Shown one piece after another: positions 24,954-34,514 of a stretch of DNA of 64,000 nucleotides (positions are counted from its first letter, which is position 1; each line of letters begins with the position of its first letter). Source of the stretch: Fimbriimonas ginsengisoli Gsoil 348 (GTDB taxonomy: Bacteria; Armatimonadota; Fimbriimonadia; Fimbriimonadales; Fimbriimonadaceae). The notes under the pieces were generated by a model that had not been told where the DNA came from, searched no databases, and saw nothing but the letters and a program-made list of their open reading frames with translations. Position numbers and translations under genes: made by a program. Location: assembly GCF_000724625.1 (NCBI RefSeq), contig NZ_CP007139.1:1736001-1800000 (forward strand). The letters run 5' to 3'.

Positions 24954-26273
24954 CTACTTAATTCTCACTGATTCGTCAAAAGTGGCGTGGCTGTCCGTGG
25001 GATCTCTGGGAGCGCCGCCGTCGTCGGTTTTATCGGCGCCGATACTGTAGAGAAGAAAGCCGGTTCCTTCCCGTCGATATCGGAACGGTTTGCCGCTGTA
25101 CGGATCGATGCTGAGCTTCCCATAATCGGGCAATAACCTCGGGTAGCGGCCGGTCTGGTGCCGAACGTCGATCAGCTTTAGGGTCGTGCCGATCAACTGT
25201 CGGTGAGTTACGATGCCGCCAGTCGCCATCGCCGCCGCGTCGAAAGTAGGAAACAGGAATTGGTTGATCTTATTGGGTAGAGAGTTATCGGCGTCGATCT
25301 CCCTTTGCATTTCTCTCGCCGCCAAGGTCGCCTTCTCCCACTGCCTTGGGTCCTTCGGGACTCGCTCGATGAAAGTGCGGTAGGCGCGCAGGAACTTGGT
25401 ATCGAACGCGTTCTGAACGGTGTGCGACTGCAGCAAGGTGCGCTCGAGCGCGTTCGAGTGCCCGGGCGACCCGCCGCCAAAAACCCCGAAGCTGTCGATC
25501 ATGGGGATTGCGACGCGCCCCATCGCTACCTCGCCCATCAGGCTCCGGCGATAGTCTGGCAGCGGACCGTATTTAGCGATGGTTTGCTGAGCCGCCACCA
25601 CGAACCGCGCATTACCGACATGCTGGCCGATGATCTTTTCGAACGATCTATCGACGATCTTCTCGGTGGCGATCTGCACCAGATGGCCGATGACGATCGG
25701 ATCGGCACCGCAGTGGTGCGAGATCGTCTCGGCGCGCTCGATTGATTTAAGCGCGGCTCGCCAGTCGCCACCGGCGCTTTGCTGCTCCGCCTGAACGCAT
25801 AATGCCTTCAACCAGAGCTTGATGTCGGCGTACTCGGGAAATAAGAGGTTGGGGCCGAGGCTCCAATTCCGGCGAAAGTCGCAACCCGGCTTGTCGCCCG
25901 CCGCCTCGACGAGTGCTAAAAGGGGACGAAGATGGGCCAAGGCCGCCGGGAACTTTGACCGATCGGTCGTCTTTGTTCTGGTACTCCAACTCGTCCCGAG
26001 CGTATCGAAATCCGCTCGAAACGCTCCCGTCTTCATCAACGAAGAAACCTTTGCGTAATACGGGGCCGCGTTATCCTTATCCGCCACGAAGGTCATGGGG
26101 GCAAGCTCGGCCGGCTCGACCGGAATCCCGTCGGCGCGGGCCGCTGCCAACTCGATATCGCGTTCCGAGGCGGTTCGGCCGAAGATCGACTGCACGACCA
26201 AAAACCCGCCGACTGCGCATACGGCCGGCAGGCCCAGGGAGATAGCCAGTCCAACCTTTTTGCCTTTGGTCAT
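24954..26273 (-). CDS. Exported protein of unknown function, tandem paralogue A
   Basis: A 439-residue protein with an N-terminal membrane anchor (KVGLAISLGLPAVCAVGGFLV). It shares blocks with the next gene along most of its length: GDKPGCDFRRNWSLGPNLLF, IERAETISHHCGADPIVIG, YRRSLMGEVAMGRVAI and GTGFLLYSIGADKTDDGG. Two conserved tryptophan/histidine-rich blocks and the invariant C-terminus suggest a defined fold. The pair arose by tandem duplication. It lies 56 bases after mutS on the same strand. Confidence 0.7.
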   Translation of the reverse strand: MTKGKKVGLAISLGLPAVCAVGGFLVVQSIFGRTASERDIELAAARADGIPVEPAELAPMTFVADKDNAAPYYAKVSSLMKTGAFRADFDTLGTSWSTRTKTTDRSKFPAALAHLRPLLALVEAAGDKPGCDFRRNWSLGPNLLFPEYADIKLWLKALCVQAEQQSAGGDWRAALKSIERAETISHHCGADPIVIGHLVQIATEKIVDRSFEKIIGQHVGNARFVVAAQQTIAKYGPLPDYRRSLMGEVAMGRVAIPMIDSFGVFGGGSPGHSNALERTLLQSHTVQNAFDTKFLRAYRTFIERVPKDPRQWEKATLAAREMQREIDADNSLPNKINQFLFPTFDAAAMATGGIVTHRQLIGTTLKLIDVRHQTGRYPRLLPDYGKLSIDPYSGKPFRYRREGTGFLLYSIGADKTDDGGAPRDPTDSHATFDESVRIK

Positions 26274-26329
26274 CCTTAAGGCATGGACGGGTTAAGGGCG
26301 CCGGTTCGCTCAAACACCTAGTGGAAATG

Positions 26330-28906
26330 CTAGCGCCCAAACTTCCGTTTCCATTCATCCAGGAGCCGTAGCGCCTCGATCGGCGTGAGCTGATTCACGT
26401 CCAGCTTCTGAAGCGCCTTCATCACCGGCGGCTCCTCGAACTCGAAAAGCGAAAGCTGCAGCCTTTGGGTGGTGGCGGGAATCGCCCGCGGCGCTTCCGA
26501 TTTGTCTTCAAGCTCGGCCAGGATCTCCGCCGACCTCTTGAGTACCGCTGCGGGTACGCCCGCCATGCGGGCCACGTGGATTCCGTAACTTCGGTCCGTT
26601 CCGCCGGGGAGAACCCGGTGGGTCCACACGATGTCGTCGCCGAACTCTTCAACCGCGACCCGGTAGTTCGCCACGGTCGGCATCTGGTCGGCCAACGCGT
26701 TGAGCTGGTGGTAGTGGGTGGCAAAGAGCGTCTTCGCTCCAATATCGACAAGGTGTTCGATCATCGCCCATGCGATGGCGAGACCGTCGTACGTGCTCGT
26801 CCCTCGCCCTACTTCGTCGAGGATCACGAGCGACCGCTCGGTGGCGTGGTTCAGGATGTTGGCCGACTCTACCATCTCCACCATAAAGGTGCTCTGGCCA
26901 AGGGCAAGCTCGTCTTTGGCTCCGATGCGGGCAAAGATGCGGTCGCATAACCCCAACCTACAGCTAGCGGCCGGAACGAACGACCCGATCTGGGCGAGAA
27001 GGACGATGAGGGCGTTCTGGCGAAGGTACGTCGACTTGCCCGCCATGTTCGGACCGGTGAGGATCAAGCACCGGGCATCTTCGTTGGATCGGTTACCCAG
27101 CGCGGTTTCGTTCGGTACGAACCCGTTCGTCGATGCCTCTACCACCGGATGACGACCAGATTCGACCGCCAGAAGATCTTCCTCGACGATCTCGGGCCGA
27201 ACGTAGCCCCGCCTGGCCGCAACCTCGGAGAGGGTAGCCAAAACGTCGATCTCCGCCAATGCGCGGGCGGTTTGCAAAAGCGAGCTAGCGTGCTCCGAAA
27301 CTCGATGGCGAAGCCGGTTGAAGAGGTCCGATTCGAGCGCCACCGCCTTCTCCTCGGCGCCGAGCACCAGAGATTCGTGCTCCTTAAGCTCGGCGGTAAT
27401 GTAACGCTCCGCATTGGCGGTGGTCTGCTTTCGGATGTACTCGGGGGGCACTCGATCGCTGTAAGCCTTCGATAACTCCAAGTAATATCCAAAAACCGAG
27501 TTATAACCCACCTTGAGAGTGTTAAGACCGGTCCTCTCCCGCTCGGATCGCTCCAGACTGGCGATGTACCCCTTCCCGTTTCGAGAGAGATCCCGCAGCT
27601 TGTCCAGCTCCAAGTCGTGCCCCTCGCGGATGACGCCCCCTTCTCGCAGGTTGTGGGGCGGGTCCGGTACCAGCGCCCGATCGAGCACCGCCGCGAGCTC
27701 GTGGTGGTCGGCGATCTGCTCGCGCAACTCCTGAATCCGTCCCAGTCCGACTTTCCGAAGCGGCTCGGCAAGTGCGGGCATTGCGAGAAGGGTGTTCCGG
27801 AGCGCGGCCAAGTCGCGTGGTCCCGCCAGCCCCGCGGCGGCGCGAGAAACGAGACGCTCCAGGTCCGATAACCGCCGGAGGCCGTCTCGTAAATCGCCCC
27901 GCACCATCGCCTGGGTTTGGAATCGCTCGACCGCCTCTTGGCGGCCGCGGATGGCACCGGTGTCCAAGAGAGGCTGCTCGATCCAGCGCCGTAATAGCCG
28001 GGCCCCCATTGCGGTGACCGTCTCGTCCAGAACGCCGAGCAGGGTGAACCGCCGGCCTCCGTCGGCCATATTCTGCGTTAGCTCCAAACTTCGACGCGTC
28101 GCCGGATCGAGGCGCATGAATCCTTCCACCGAATAGGTGGCGAGGGAGTCCACGTGTCCGAGAGCGAGGTGGTTCTTCTCCGCGTACGCGAGGATCATCG
28201 AAGCGGCCACGACCGCGCTTGGCTTATCCTCGCATCCAAATCCGTTCAGGTTTGCCACCCTAAACTGCTCGATAAGCTTTCGGCAAGCTCGATCGAATCC
28301 GAGGGCAGCCTGCTCCGTGACCGACGTCCCCAGCGCTCCCTGCGCGAGCTCGCCGTACGCTTCGGCATTCGGTCCCACCAGCAGCTCCGTCGGCCGTACT
28401 CGCGCCAGCTCTTGTACGAGAAGGTCTTGGGCTGCCTCCCCAAGAACCTCGGTCACGATGAACTCTCCCGTCGATGGATCGAGCAAAGCGAGTCCGGCTC
28501 GGCCGTCCTGCACGCAGATCGCGGCGAGGAAATTGTTCTGCCCCGCGCTGAGCATCGAGTCCTCGACCAAGGTTCCAGGGGTCATGACCCGCGTAACTCC
28601 TCGCTTGATCAGTCCCTTAGCGGTTTTAGGATCTTCGAGCTGGTCGCACAGCGCCACCTTGAGCCCTTTCTGCAGAAGCCGGGCGAGGTACTTCTCAACC
28701 GAGTGGAACGGCACTCCGGCCATCGGGATCCGCCCATTCGCCGCGTCCTCCCGCCCGGTAAGGGTGATCTCCAGCGCCGCCGCCGCGGTCTCGGCGTCCT
28801 CCCCATAGAACTCGTAAAAGTCCCCCACCCGCATCGCCAGCAGCACCCCCGGGTGCTCCGCCTTCGCGGCGAAATACTGCTGAAGCATCGGCGTCCGAAC
28901 CGTCAC
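26330..28906 (-). CDS. mutS: DNA mismatch repair protein MutS
   Basis: An 858-residue MutS. The mismatch-reading N-terminus has RVGDFYEFYGEDA (the Phe-x-Glu site). The ABC ATPase region has Walker A GPNMAGKSTYLRQ and Walker B LVILDEVGRGTSTYDGLAIA, and the C-terminal helix-turn-helix dimerisation region is present. It recognises mismatches in replicated DNA. I start it at GTG 28906, just before TPMLQQYF, where MutS proteins normally begin; the open frame extends 49 codons upstream through repeat-like DNA. No mutL is in the window. Confidence 0.95.
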   Translation of the reverse strand: MTVRTPMLQQYFAAKAEHPGVLLAMRVGDFYEFYGEDAETAAAALEITLTGREDAANGRIPMAGVPFHSVEKYLARLLQKGLKVALCDQLEDPKTAKGLIKRGVTRVMTPGTLVEDSMLSAGQNNFLAAICVQDGRAGLALLDPSTGEFIVTEVLGEAAQDLLVQELARVRPTELLVGPNAEAYGELAQGALGTSVTEQAALGFDRACRKLIEQFRVANLNGFGCEDKPSAVVAASMILAYAEKNHLALGHVDSLATYSVEGFMRLDPATRRSLELTQNMADGGRRFTLLGVLDETVTAMGARLLRRWIEQPLLDTGAIRGRQEAVERFQTQAMVRGDLRDGLRRLSDLERLVSRAAAGLAGPRDLAALRNTLLAMPALAEPLRKVGLGRIQELREQIADHHELAAVLDRALVPDPPHNLREGGVIREGHDLELDKLRDLSRNGKGYIASLERSERERTGLNTLKVGYNSVFGYYLELSKAYSDRVPPEYIRKQTTANAERYITAELKEHESLVLGAEEKAVALESDLFNRLRHRVSEHASSLLQTARALAEIDVLATLSEVAARRGYVRPEIVEEDLLAVESGRHPVVEASTNGFVPNETALGNRSNEDARCLILTGPNMAGKSTYLRQNALIVLLAQIGSFVPAASCRLGLCDRIFARIGAKDELALGQSTFMVEMVESANILNHATERSLVILDEVGRGTSTYDGLAIAWAMIEHLVDIGAKTLFATHYHQLNALADQMPTVANYRVAVEEFGDDIVWTHRVLPGGTDRSYGIHVARMAGVPAAVLKRSAEILAELEDKSEAPRAIPATTQRLQLSLFEFEEPPVMKALQKLDVNQLTPIEALRLLDEWKRKFGR

Positions 28907-29275
28907 CCCTATAGGGTGGCACGTAACCCCCGTCCGGAGCCCCTCTCGCTCCTCGAGATGTTCGTGCCCGAAGAGGGGTTGGGGGTGAGGGAGTCCGGTC
29001 CGGATCATCGGCGAGGGCGCCGACGCTACTACGCTATCAAGAACCCACGTCATCCGCTATCACCGTGCCCACGGACGGGACGGACGGTGGAAAAGATGCC
29101 GGATTTTGCAGATTTTTCTGTCTAACTCCGCGCCTCGATACTTGCACACGCGAAACGAAATAGCCAAGAATGTTCGCTAAAACTAGATCATTTCGGATCG
29201 AAACACACAAATAACCTCTGCGGTCTTCTGCTTGCCAGCGCGAATTTACCGCCGACGGCAAAGAGGAGAACGAAG
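28907..29275. other. Intergenic region between mutS and ku
   Basis: About 370 bases with no gene. Positions 28950-29000 (GAAGAGGGGTTGGGGGTGAG) resemble the purine-rich GGGGGAGGGCAGGGAGGG segments of the repeat cluster at 5930-6160. The remainder is more AT-rich and presumably carries the ku promoter. GAGGAG at 29263-29268 is a strong ribosome binding site for ku, unlike the many leaderless-looking starts elsewhere. Confidence 0.5.
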
Positions 29276-30082
29276 ATGGCGGCAAGGCCGATATGGAGAG
29301 GAGTGGTGAGCTTCGGAATGGTGAGCATTCCCGTGGCGCTTTATCCGGCGGTGCAGGAGCACGATATCCGGTTTCACCAGATTCACAAGAAATGTGGCTC
29401 CCGGATCAAACAGCAGAAGTGGTGCCCGGTCGATGAGGAAGTCGTGTCGGCGGACGAGATCGCCCGCGGCTACGAGATCAGCAAAGGTCGTTACGTGTTG
29501 ATCGACGACGAAGACCTGGAGGCGCTCCCGGTTCCAACCAAGCACACCATCACCGTCGGCTCGTTCGTAGACGCCGGGCAGATCGATCCGATCTACTTCG
29601 ATCAGCCGTACTACGTCGAGCCGGAAGAGACGGGCAAGAAGCCATACGCACTCCTCCTGAAGGCGCTCGAGTCGAAAGGAATGGCTGCCGTCGCCAAGAT
29701 CGCGATGAGGCAAAAGGAAAGCCTCACCCTCCTTCGCGCCGCTGAGGGGCGGCTCGTCTTGGAAACGCTTCACTATCCCGACGAGATCCGGGAGATGGCG
29801 CATGTCGGAGGCAACATACAGGTCGACGAGCGCGAGCTGAAGATGGCCGAGAGCCTGGTCGACCTGCTGACCGAGCCGTTCGAACCCGGAAAATACAAGG
29901 ACGATTACCGCGAAGCGTTAATGGCGCGGATCGAAGCGAAGTCGCACGGAGAAAATATCCGCGAGCAGCCGGAAGCGCCGCAGGCTCAAGTCATCGACCT
30001 GTTCGAGGCGCTGAAGCGAAGCCTCGAGACGGCGAAAGGGCAGACCGCCAAGCCGGCTGAAAAGCGAAGGAAGGCGAGCTAA
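29276..30082 (+). CDS. ku: Ku DNA end-binding protein
   Basis: A 268-residue bacterial Ku. MAARPIWRGVVSFGMVSIPV is the family start, with a core beta-barrel ring (YVLIDDEDLEALPVPTKHTI) and a C-terminal Lys-rich extension (AEKRRKAS) that contacts DNA and LigD. Ku threads onto double-strand break ends and recruits LigD for non-homologous end joining. Its TAA overlaps the ligD ATG in TAATG, so both proteins are co-translated. A GAGGAG ribosome binding site precedes the start. Confidence 0.95.
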   Translation: MAARPIWRGVVSFGMVSIPVALYPAVQEHDIRFHQIHKKCGSRIKQQKWCPVDEEVVSADEIARGYEISKGRYVLIDDEDLEALPVPTKHTITVGSFVDAGQIDPIYFDQPYYVEPEETGKKPYALLLKALESKGMAAVAKIAMRQKESLTLLRAAEGRLVLETLHYPDEIREMAHVGGNIQVDERELKMAESLVDLLTEPFEPGKYKDDYREALMARIEAKSHGENIREQPEAPQAQVIDLFEALKRSLETAKGQTAKPAEKRRKAS

Positions 30083-32688
30083 TGAAGCGGACCTACGCCG
30101 ACAAGCGGAATTTCGCCGTCACCCCCGAACCGACCTTCGCGACGCAAGTCGACGATAAGGGAGGGCCGCTGACGTTCGTGATTCAACGTCATGAGGCATC
30201 GCACCTCCATTTCGACTTTCGACTCGAGTGCGATGGCGCGCTCAAGAGCTGGGCGGTTCCAAAGGGTCCCTCGCTCGACCCGACTGTCAAACGGGCAGCG
30301 ATTATGGTGGAGGACCATCCGCTTGACTATGCCGACTTCGAAGGTCGGATCCCCAAAGGGCAATACGGAGGCGGAGAGGTAATCCTCTGGGACGAGGGGA
30401 CCTACGAACCGGAGGGAGCGACCGGCGACCGGAGGCGGGACGAAGAGCTCGTGAAGCGGGGGCTTTCTGAGGGCAAGCTCTCATTCACTCTCTACGGATC
30501 CCGCCTTCAAGGCGCCTTCACCCTGATCCGAAAAGGGGAATCGGAAAACTGGCTGCTGATCAAGAGAAGGGACGAGTTCGCGAGCACGGAAGACCCGACC
30601 AAGATCGTCTCCTCCGTACGCACGGGCCGAACGGCGGAAGATCTTCGAGCAGGCAAACGCGGCCAACAGATGGTCCGAATCCCCGGCGCGATCCTCGCCC
30701 CGATCCCGCCTCGGTTGGGGGTCATGGTTCCCAAAGAGCTGCCCAAGCCGTTTACCAGCGAGCTTTGGACGTTTGAGCCAAAGCTCGACGGGATCCGGGC
30801 GCTCGCCATCAAAGACGGCCCGCAGGTCCGCATTATCAGCCGAAACGGAAACGAGGTGTCCTCCCGCTTCCCCGGCGTGGTGTCGGACCTGCGGGCCTTG
30901 CCTCATGCCTCCTTTGTGCTGGACGGCGAGTTGGTGCTGTTGGATCAGAACGGGCGGCCGTCGTTCCAGTCGCTCATGGAGGCGTACCACCGAGGGCAAG
31001 CACCAGCCGACGCGCTTCACTATTACGCTTTCGATTTGATCTACCTCGATGGATACGATTTACGGCGGGTCTCTCTCTCCGACCGTAGGGCGCAACTGGA
31101 GCGGGTTCCCTTGACCCGTTCCCTGCGCCTGCTGGAGACCGTGGATACCGACGGTGAGATGCTGTACGACGAGGCGATGCGCCTCGGGTTCGAGGGGATC
31201 GTCGGCAAGCGGCTCGACAGCAAGTACCGCGAGGGCGCCCCGAGCGACGACTGGGTGAAGATCAAGGGATACCACACCGAGGAATTCCTGATCTGTGGCT
31301 TCACCATGGGATTCGGATCCCGCGAGCACACTTTCGGGGCGCTTCTGCTCGGCCGCCGCGACGAGAGTGGAAAGTTACGGTTCTGCGGCAGCGTCGGGGG
31401 TGGACTGTCGGAGGCGCAGCTCATCGAGCTTAAGCGATTGCTAGAACCGCTGAAGGTGAAGAATTCGCCGTTCGACGAGCCGATTTCGACTCGGGGCGTC
31501 CCAACCTTCGTTCGCCCTGAGCTGCTGGCCGAGGTCCGGTTCATGTCCTGGACCAAGGATCGACGCCTTCGCTTCCCAATCTTTAAGCGGCTTCGCCCCG
31601 ATTTACAGCTTGGAACTGCCGAGCCGGCACCCAAGCCGGAGCTGGCGACCACCGGAGCGAGCGAATCGGATGCCGTTCTCGAAGCGCTGCTCGAGCCCGG
31701 GGAAGAGCTGCAACTGACCATCGACGGGAACCCGATCCGGTTCACCAGTCTAAGTAAGGAGCTATGGCCGGGCATTACCAAGCGTGATTTCGTGCGCTAC
31801 CTGGCCAGCGTCTCCGATATCTACTTGGCCCACCTGCGCGACCGTCCGGTCACGTTCGTCCGATATCCGGACGGCATCGGCGGAGAAGGCTTTTTCCAGC
31901 GCCATTGGGAGCACCGCCTGCCGGAGTTCGTGGAGACGGCAAAGATTTTCTCGCAGAACAACGGAAAAGCGCTCGACTTCGTGCTGTGCAACAACCTAGC
32001 CTCGTTACTGTGGTTCGGGCAGGTCGCCGCCATCGAGCTTCATCCGTGGCACTCTCGGGTTACGACATCTCCCGATGCGGTGGGATTGGGCGCGCAGTTC
32101 GACACCCTGGAAAACCTGGAGGAGTCAGTCCTCGAATATCCCGACTACCTGGTCTGCGACCTCGACCCTAACATCCGTTCCGGCCTGGAGAAGGAAGGGG
32201 CCGAGCCTGAGCTGAACGAGGCAGGCTGGCGGCGCACCGTCGAAGTGGCGTTCGGCCTCAAGGAGATGCTCGACTCGCTTCGCCTCAAGTCGTTCGTGAA
32301 GACGACAGGCAAGACCGGACTCCACGTCTACCTCCCGCTGGAGCGCCATTACGACTCCACTCAAGTCCGCGAAGTGGCCCGGACTCTGGGGCAACACCTC
32401 ATGGAACGGATGCCGGGAAAGATCACGATGGAGATTCGGCTGAACAAGCGTCCGAATCTGGTCTTCTTCGACGCCAACATGAACGGCCGAGGAAAGACTC
32501 TAGCCTCCGCCTATTCCCCTCGCCCGGTTCCAGGCGGACGCGTCTCGATGCCGATTGCCTGGGAAATGCTGGACCAAGTCCACCCGGACGAGTTCAACAT
32601 CTTCACGGTTCCGAAGCTATTGGCCACCAATGGCGACGAGTGGCACGGGATATTGAATGCTAGGCAGCTCTTGGCGGTCGGGCCGTAG
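30082..32688 (+). CDS. ligD: Multifunctional DNA ligase D (PE-LIG-POL)
   Basis: An 868-residue enzyme with domains in the order phosphoesterase (about 20-160), ATP-dependent ligase (about 200-510) and primase-polymerase (about 550-850). PE has HEASHLHFDFRLE and VEDHPLDYADFEG. The ligase nucleophile is Lys234 in FEPKLDGIRA. POL carries YPDGIGGEGFFQRHW and DYLVCDLDPN. It processes 3' ends, fills gaps and seals Ku-bound breaks. Its last 72 bases overlap the 3' end of the opposite HD-GYP gene. Confidence 0.95.
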   Translation: MKRTYADKRNFAVTPEPTFATQVDDKGGPLTFVIQRHEASHLHFDFRLECDGALKSWAVPKGPSLDPTVKRAAIMVEDHPLDYADFEGRIPKGQYGGGEVILWDEGTYEPEGATGDRRRDEELVKRGLSEGKLSFTLYGSRLQGAFTLIRKGESENWLLIKRRDEFASTEDPTKIVSSVRTGRTAEDLRAGKRGQQMVRIPGAILAPIPPRLGVMVPKELPKPFTSELWTFEPKLDGIRALAIKDGPQVRIISRNGNEVSSRFPGVVSDLRALPHASFVLDGELVLLDQNGRPSFQSLMEAYHRGQAPADALHYYAFDLIYLDGYDLRRVSLSDRRAQLERVPLTRSLRLLETVDTDGEMLYDEAMRLGFEGIVGKRLDSKYREGAPSDDWVKIKGYHTEEFLICGFTMGFGSREHTFGALLLGRRDESGKLRFCGSVGGGLSEAQLIELKRLLEPLKVKNSPFDEPISTRGVPTFVRPELLAEVRFMSWTKDRRLRFPIFKRLRPDLQLGTAEPAPKPELATTGASESDAVLEALLEPGEELQLTIDGNPIRFTSLSKELWPGITKRDFVRYLASVSDIYLAHLRDRPVTFVRYPDGIGGEGFFQRHWEHRLPEFVETAKIFSQNNGKALDFVLCNNLASLLWFGQVAAIELHPWHSRVTTSPDAVGLGAQFDTLENLEESVLEYPDYLVCDLDPNIRSGLEKEGAEPELNEAGWRRTVEVAFGLKEMLDSLRLKSFVKTTGKTGLHVYLPLERHYDSTQVREVARTLGQHLMERMPGKITMEIRLNKRPNLVFFDANMNGRGKTLASAYSPRPVPGGRVSMPIAWEMLDQVHPDEFNIFTVPKLLATNGDEWHGILNARQLLAVGP

Positions 32689-34017
32689 GCTCTTCAACTC
32701 CTCCAGTGCAGCCAGACAGTCCGGGCAGATACTTTGCCCGGCCTCTCGCCACATGAGCGCTATCGCATCGTCGGGGGTCATTGCATCGCGGTAAGGGCGT
32801 TTCGCGGTAAGTGCATCGTAGATGTCCGCCACGGCAAGGATTCGCATCTCCTCGTCAAGATCGACGGCAGTGAGTCCTCGCCAGTAGCCGCGACCATCCA
32901 GCCGCTCGTGGTGGGCAGCGGCGATTTCCGTTATCCGCCCGAATCCGCGGATCGGAGAAAGGATCTCGTACGTGTAACGCGGGTGGCGTTTGACGCTCTC
33001 AAACTCCTGAGCGTCAAGGCGTCCCGGCTTGTCGAGGATGGCGTTAGAGACCCCGAGTTTCCCGATATCGTGCAGCAAAGCGGCTCTTCGCAATTCGCTT
33101 ATGCGCTGGGGGCCAATGCCCATTCGCTGGGCGATCGCCACCGCATATTCAGTGACACGAGACGAGTGTTCGGCGGTATATCCGCTCTTCGCGTCCACAA
33201 CGTCGGCAAATGCCCCGCAGACGTCGTCGATCGCCTTCGCCGTCGGGACGAGGGCGCTTCCAGGATGGCTTACCGGGCGCGGCCGCCCGGCTCGATGGTC
33301 GGCATGGCTCGCCCAGAACCGCTCATCCTGCTCGAAGGCACGCGCCGCACTGACGACGTCCGGGTCGAACCATCGCCCCGAGCGTTCCGCGAGCATCGTG
33401 TATCCCTGGGCTCGCCCTCGTTCGGCGACGAAAAGCTCCAGCGTTTGGGCGAGGCAGAGGATTCGGCCGACGATAGAGATTTGGAATCCGGAGAGATGCC
33501 GAGGCGCTCCATGGCCGTCCCAGTGCTCATCGAGATCGAGTATCGCAAGGGCGACGTCATCGTCGAAGCCAAGCCGTCGCGCGATTTCGGCTCCCCTCTC
33601 GCATCGCTCACTCGTCGCCGCATCCATTGCCCGGCTCGGAGGGCCTGCCATCTGCAAGAGCTTTTGAAGACGGGCCAACGGAGGCGCATCTGGTTCAGTA
33701 AATCTAACCGCGAATCCGATCGCGTTGGTCGGATTCGACCAGTCGACGAATTTGATCGCTTGCTTGGTCAGAAGCTCGTCTCCACCGAACGATGATTGGA
33801 TCCGTCGGGAGTTGGCCGAGCAACCGGAGTCTTTGATCAACGCCGCGTAATACAGCGTCTCAAGCTGATGATCGGTAAGCCGAAGCTCCTGCCCGATACG
33901 AAGCGCGACCATTGCCGTTCGCGCGGAATGACCTCGCGGTTGGCCTTCGGTAAGGTCGAGAGCCCGGCTCAATGCATCGAGGATCTCTGCTAACGTCGGT
34001 GTTGCCGAAGACTCCAT
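32617..34017 (-). CDS. Tandem HD-GYP protein (one degenerate, one active-looking)
   Basis: A 466-residue cytoplasmic protein. The C-terminal domain has the HD pair at about 316-317 (LLHDIGKLGVS) and AAHHERLDGRGYW, where the GYP motif reads GYW; it probably hydrolyses cyclic di-GMP. The N-terminal copy is degenerate: ALIKDSGCSANSRR replaces the HDxGK motif and DEHWDGHGAPRHL remains. No input or receiver domain is attached. TAAGGAG directly precedes the start. Its 3' end overlaps ligD antisense by 72 bases. Confidence 0.85.
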   Translation of the reverse strand: MESSATPTLAEILDALSRALDLTEGQPRGHSARTAMVALRIGQELRLTDHQLETLYYAALIKDSGCSANSRRIQSSFGGDELLTKQAIKFVDWSNPTNAIGFAVRFTEPDAPPLARLQKLLQMAGPPSRAMDAATSERCERGAEIARRLGFDDDVALAILDLDEHWDGHGAPRHLSGFQISIVGRILCLAQTLELFVAERGRAQGYTMLAERSGRWFDPDVVSAARAFEQDERFWASHADHRAGRPRPVSHPGSALVPTAKAIDDVCGAFADVVDAKSGYTAEHSSRVTEYAVAIAQRMGIGPQRISELRRAALLHDIGKLGVSNAILDKPGRLDAQEFESVKRHPRYTYEILSPIRGFGRITEIAAAHHERLDGRGYWRGLTAVDLDEEMRILAVADIYDALTAKRPYRDAMTPDDAIALMWREAGQSICPDCLAALEELKSLRPDRQELPSIQYPVPLVAIGGQ

Positions 34018-34138
34018 CTCCTTAGATCTTCGGAGACGGCTGGGGCGATCAGTAGCAGAATAGGCAAGAATTCACCCGCCGTTCAGGTAAGCCGCAAACA
34101 TTACGAGCGCGGTTACGCACAATTGCCAGGTAAGTCCG

Positions 34139-34459
34139 CTACGAAAGGTAAATGGAACCTTCCAAGACGGTGTCGGCATTCGGATAGAGCCGGAACGGGA
34201 TTCCCTGAACTTTCCCGCCGAGAATGGTTCCGAGGACTGGCTGCCTCCCACGCTTGATGATGGCGTGTACGCCGTCGCTTTGGGGATTCAGAGTAAGAAC
34301 TAAGTCGCCGGGCAGGATGTAGAGGCCGCCTCGAATACTCGTGGAAACCCGATCCGAGAACATTTGCGTTCTCTTCCACTCCGACAGGAAGAACCACCGG
34401 CGGGTTCGACGCTTCACGGTGCCTTCAACCATTACGTTCATTCCACGCGTAGTGTCCAA
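34139..34459 (-). CDS. Hypothetical protein, about 100 residues
   Basis: I recognise no family. The protein is basic and beta-rich: MVEGTVKRRTRRWFFLSEW, then GLYILPGDLVLTLNPQSDGV and a closing FRLYPNADTVLEGSIYLS. There is no signal peptide. TTG at 34459 opens the frame, but ATG 34441 (MNVMVEG) or 34432 are more natural starts. It stands between the HD-GYP and SulP genes on the same strand. Confidence 0.45.
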   Translation of the reverse strand: MDTTRGMNVMVEGTVKRRTRRWFFLSEWKRTQMFSDRVSTSIRGGLYILPGDLVLTLNPQSDGVHAIIKRGRQPVLGTILGGKVQGIPFRLYPNADTVLEGSIYLS

Positions 34460-34514
34460 TCTTTGGTCACGACAAAACAGTCCTCCGAAAGGGGGGCACC
34501 CGACCGGGTGGCAG

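Noticed and set aside
28907-29053. 49 extra N-terminal codons for MutS
   Set aside because: They translate purine-rich repeat-like DNA. MutS homology begins at the GTG just before TPMLQQYF.
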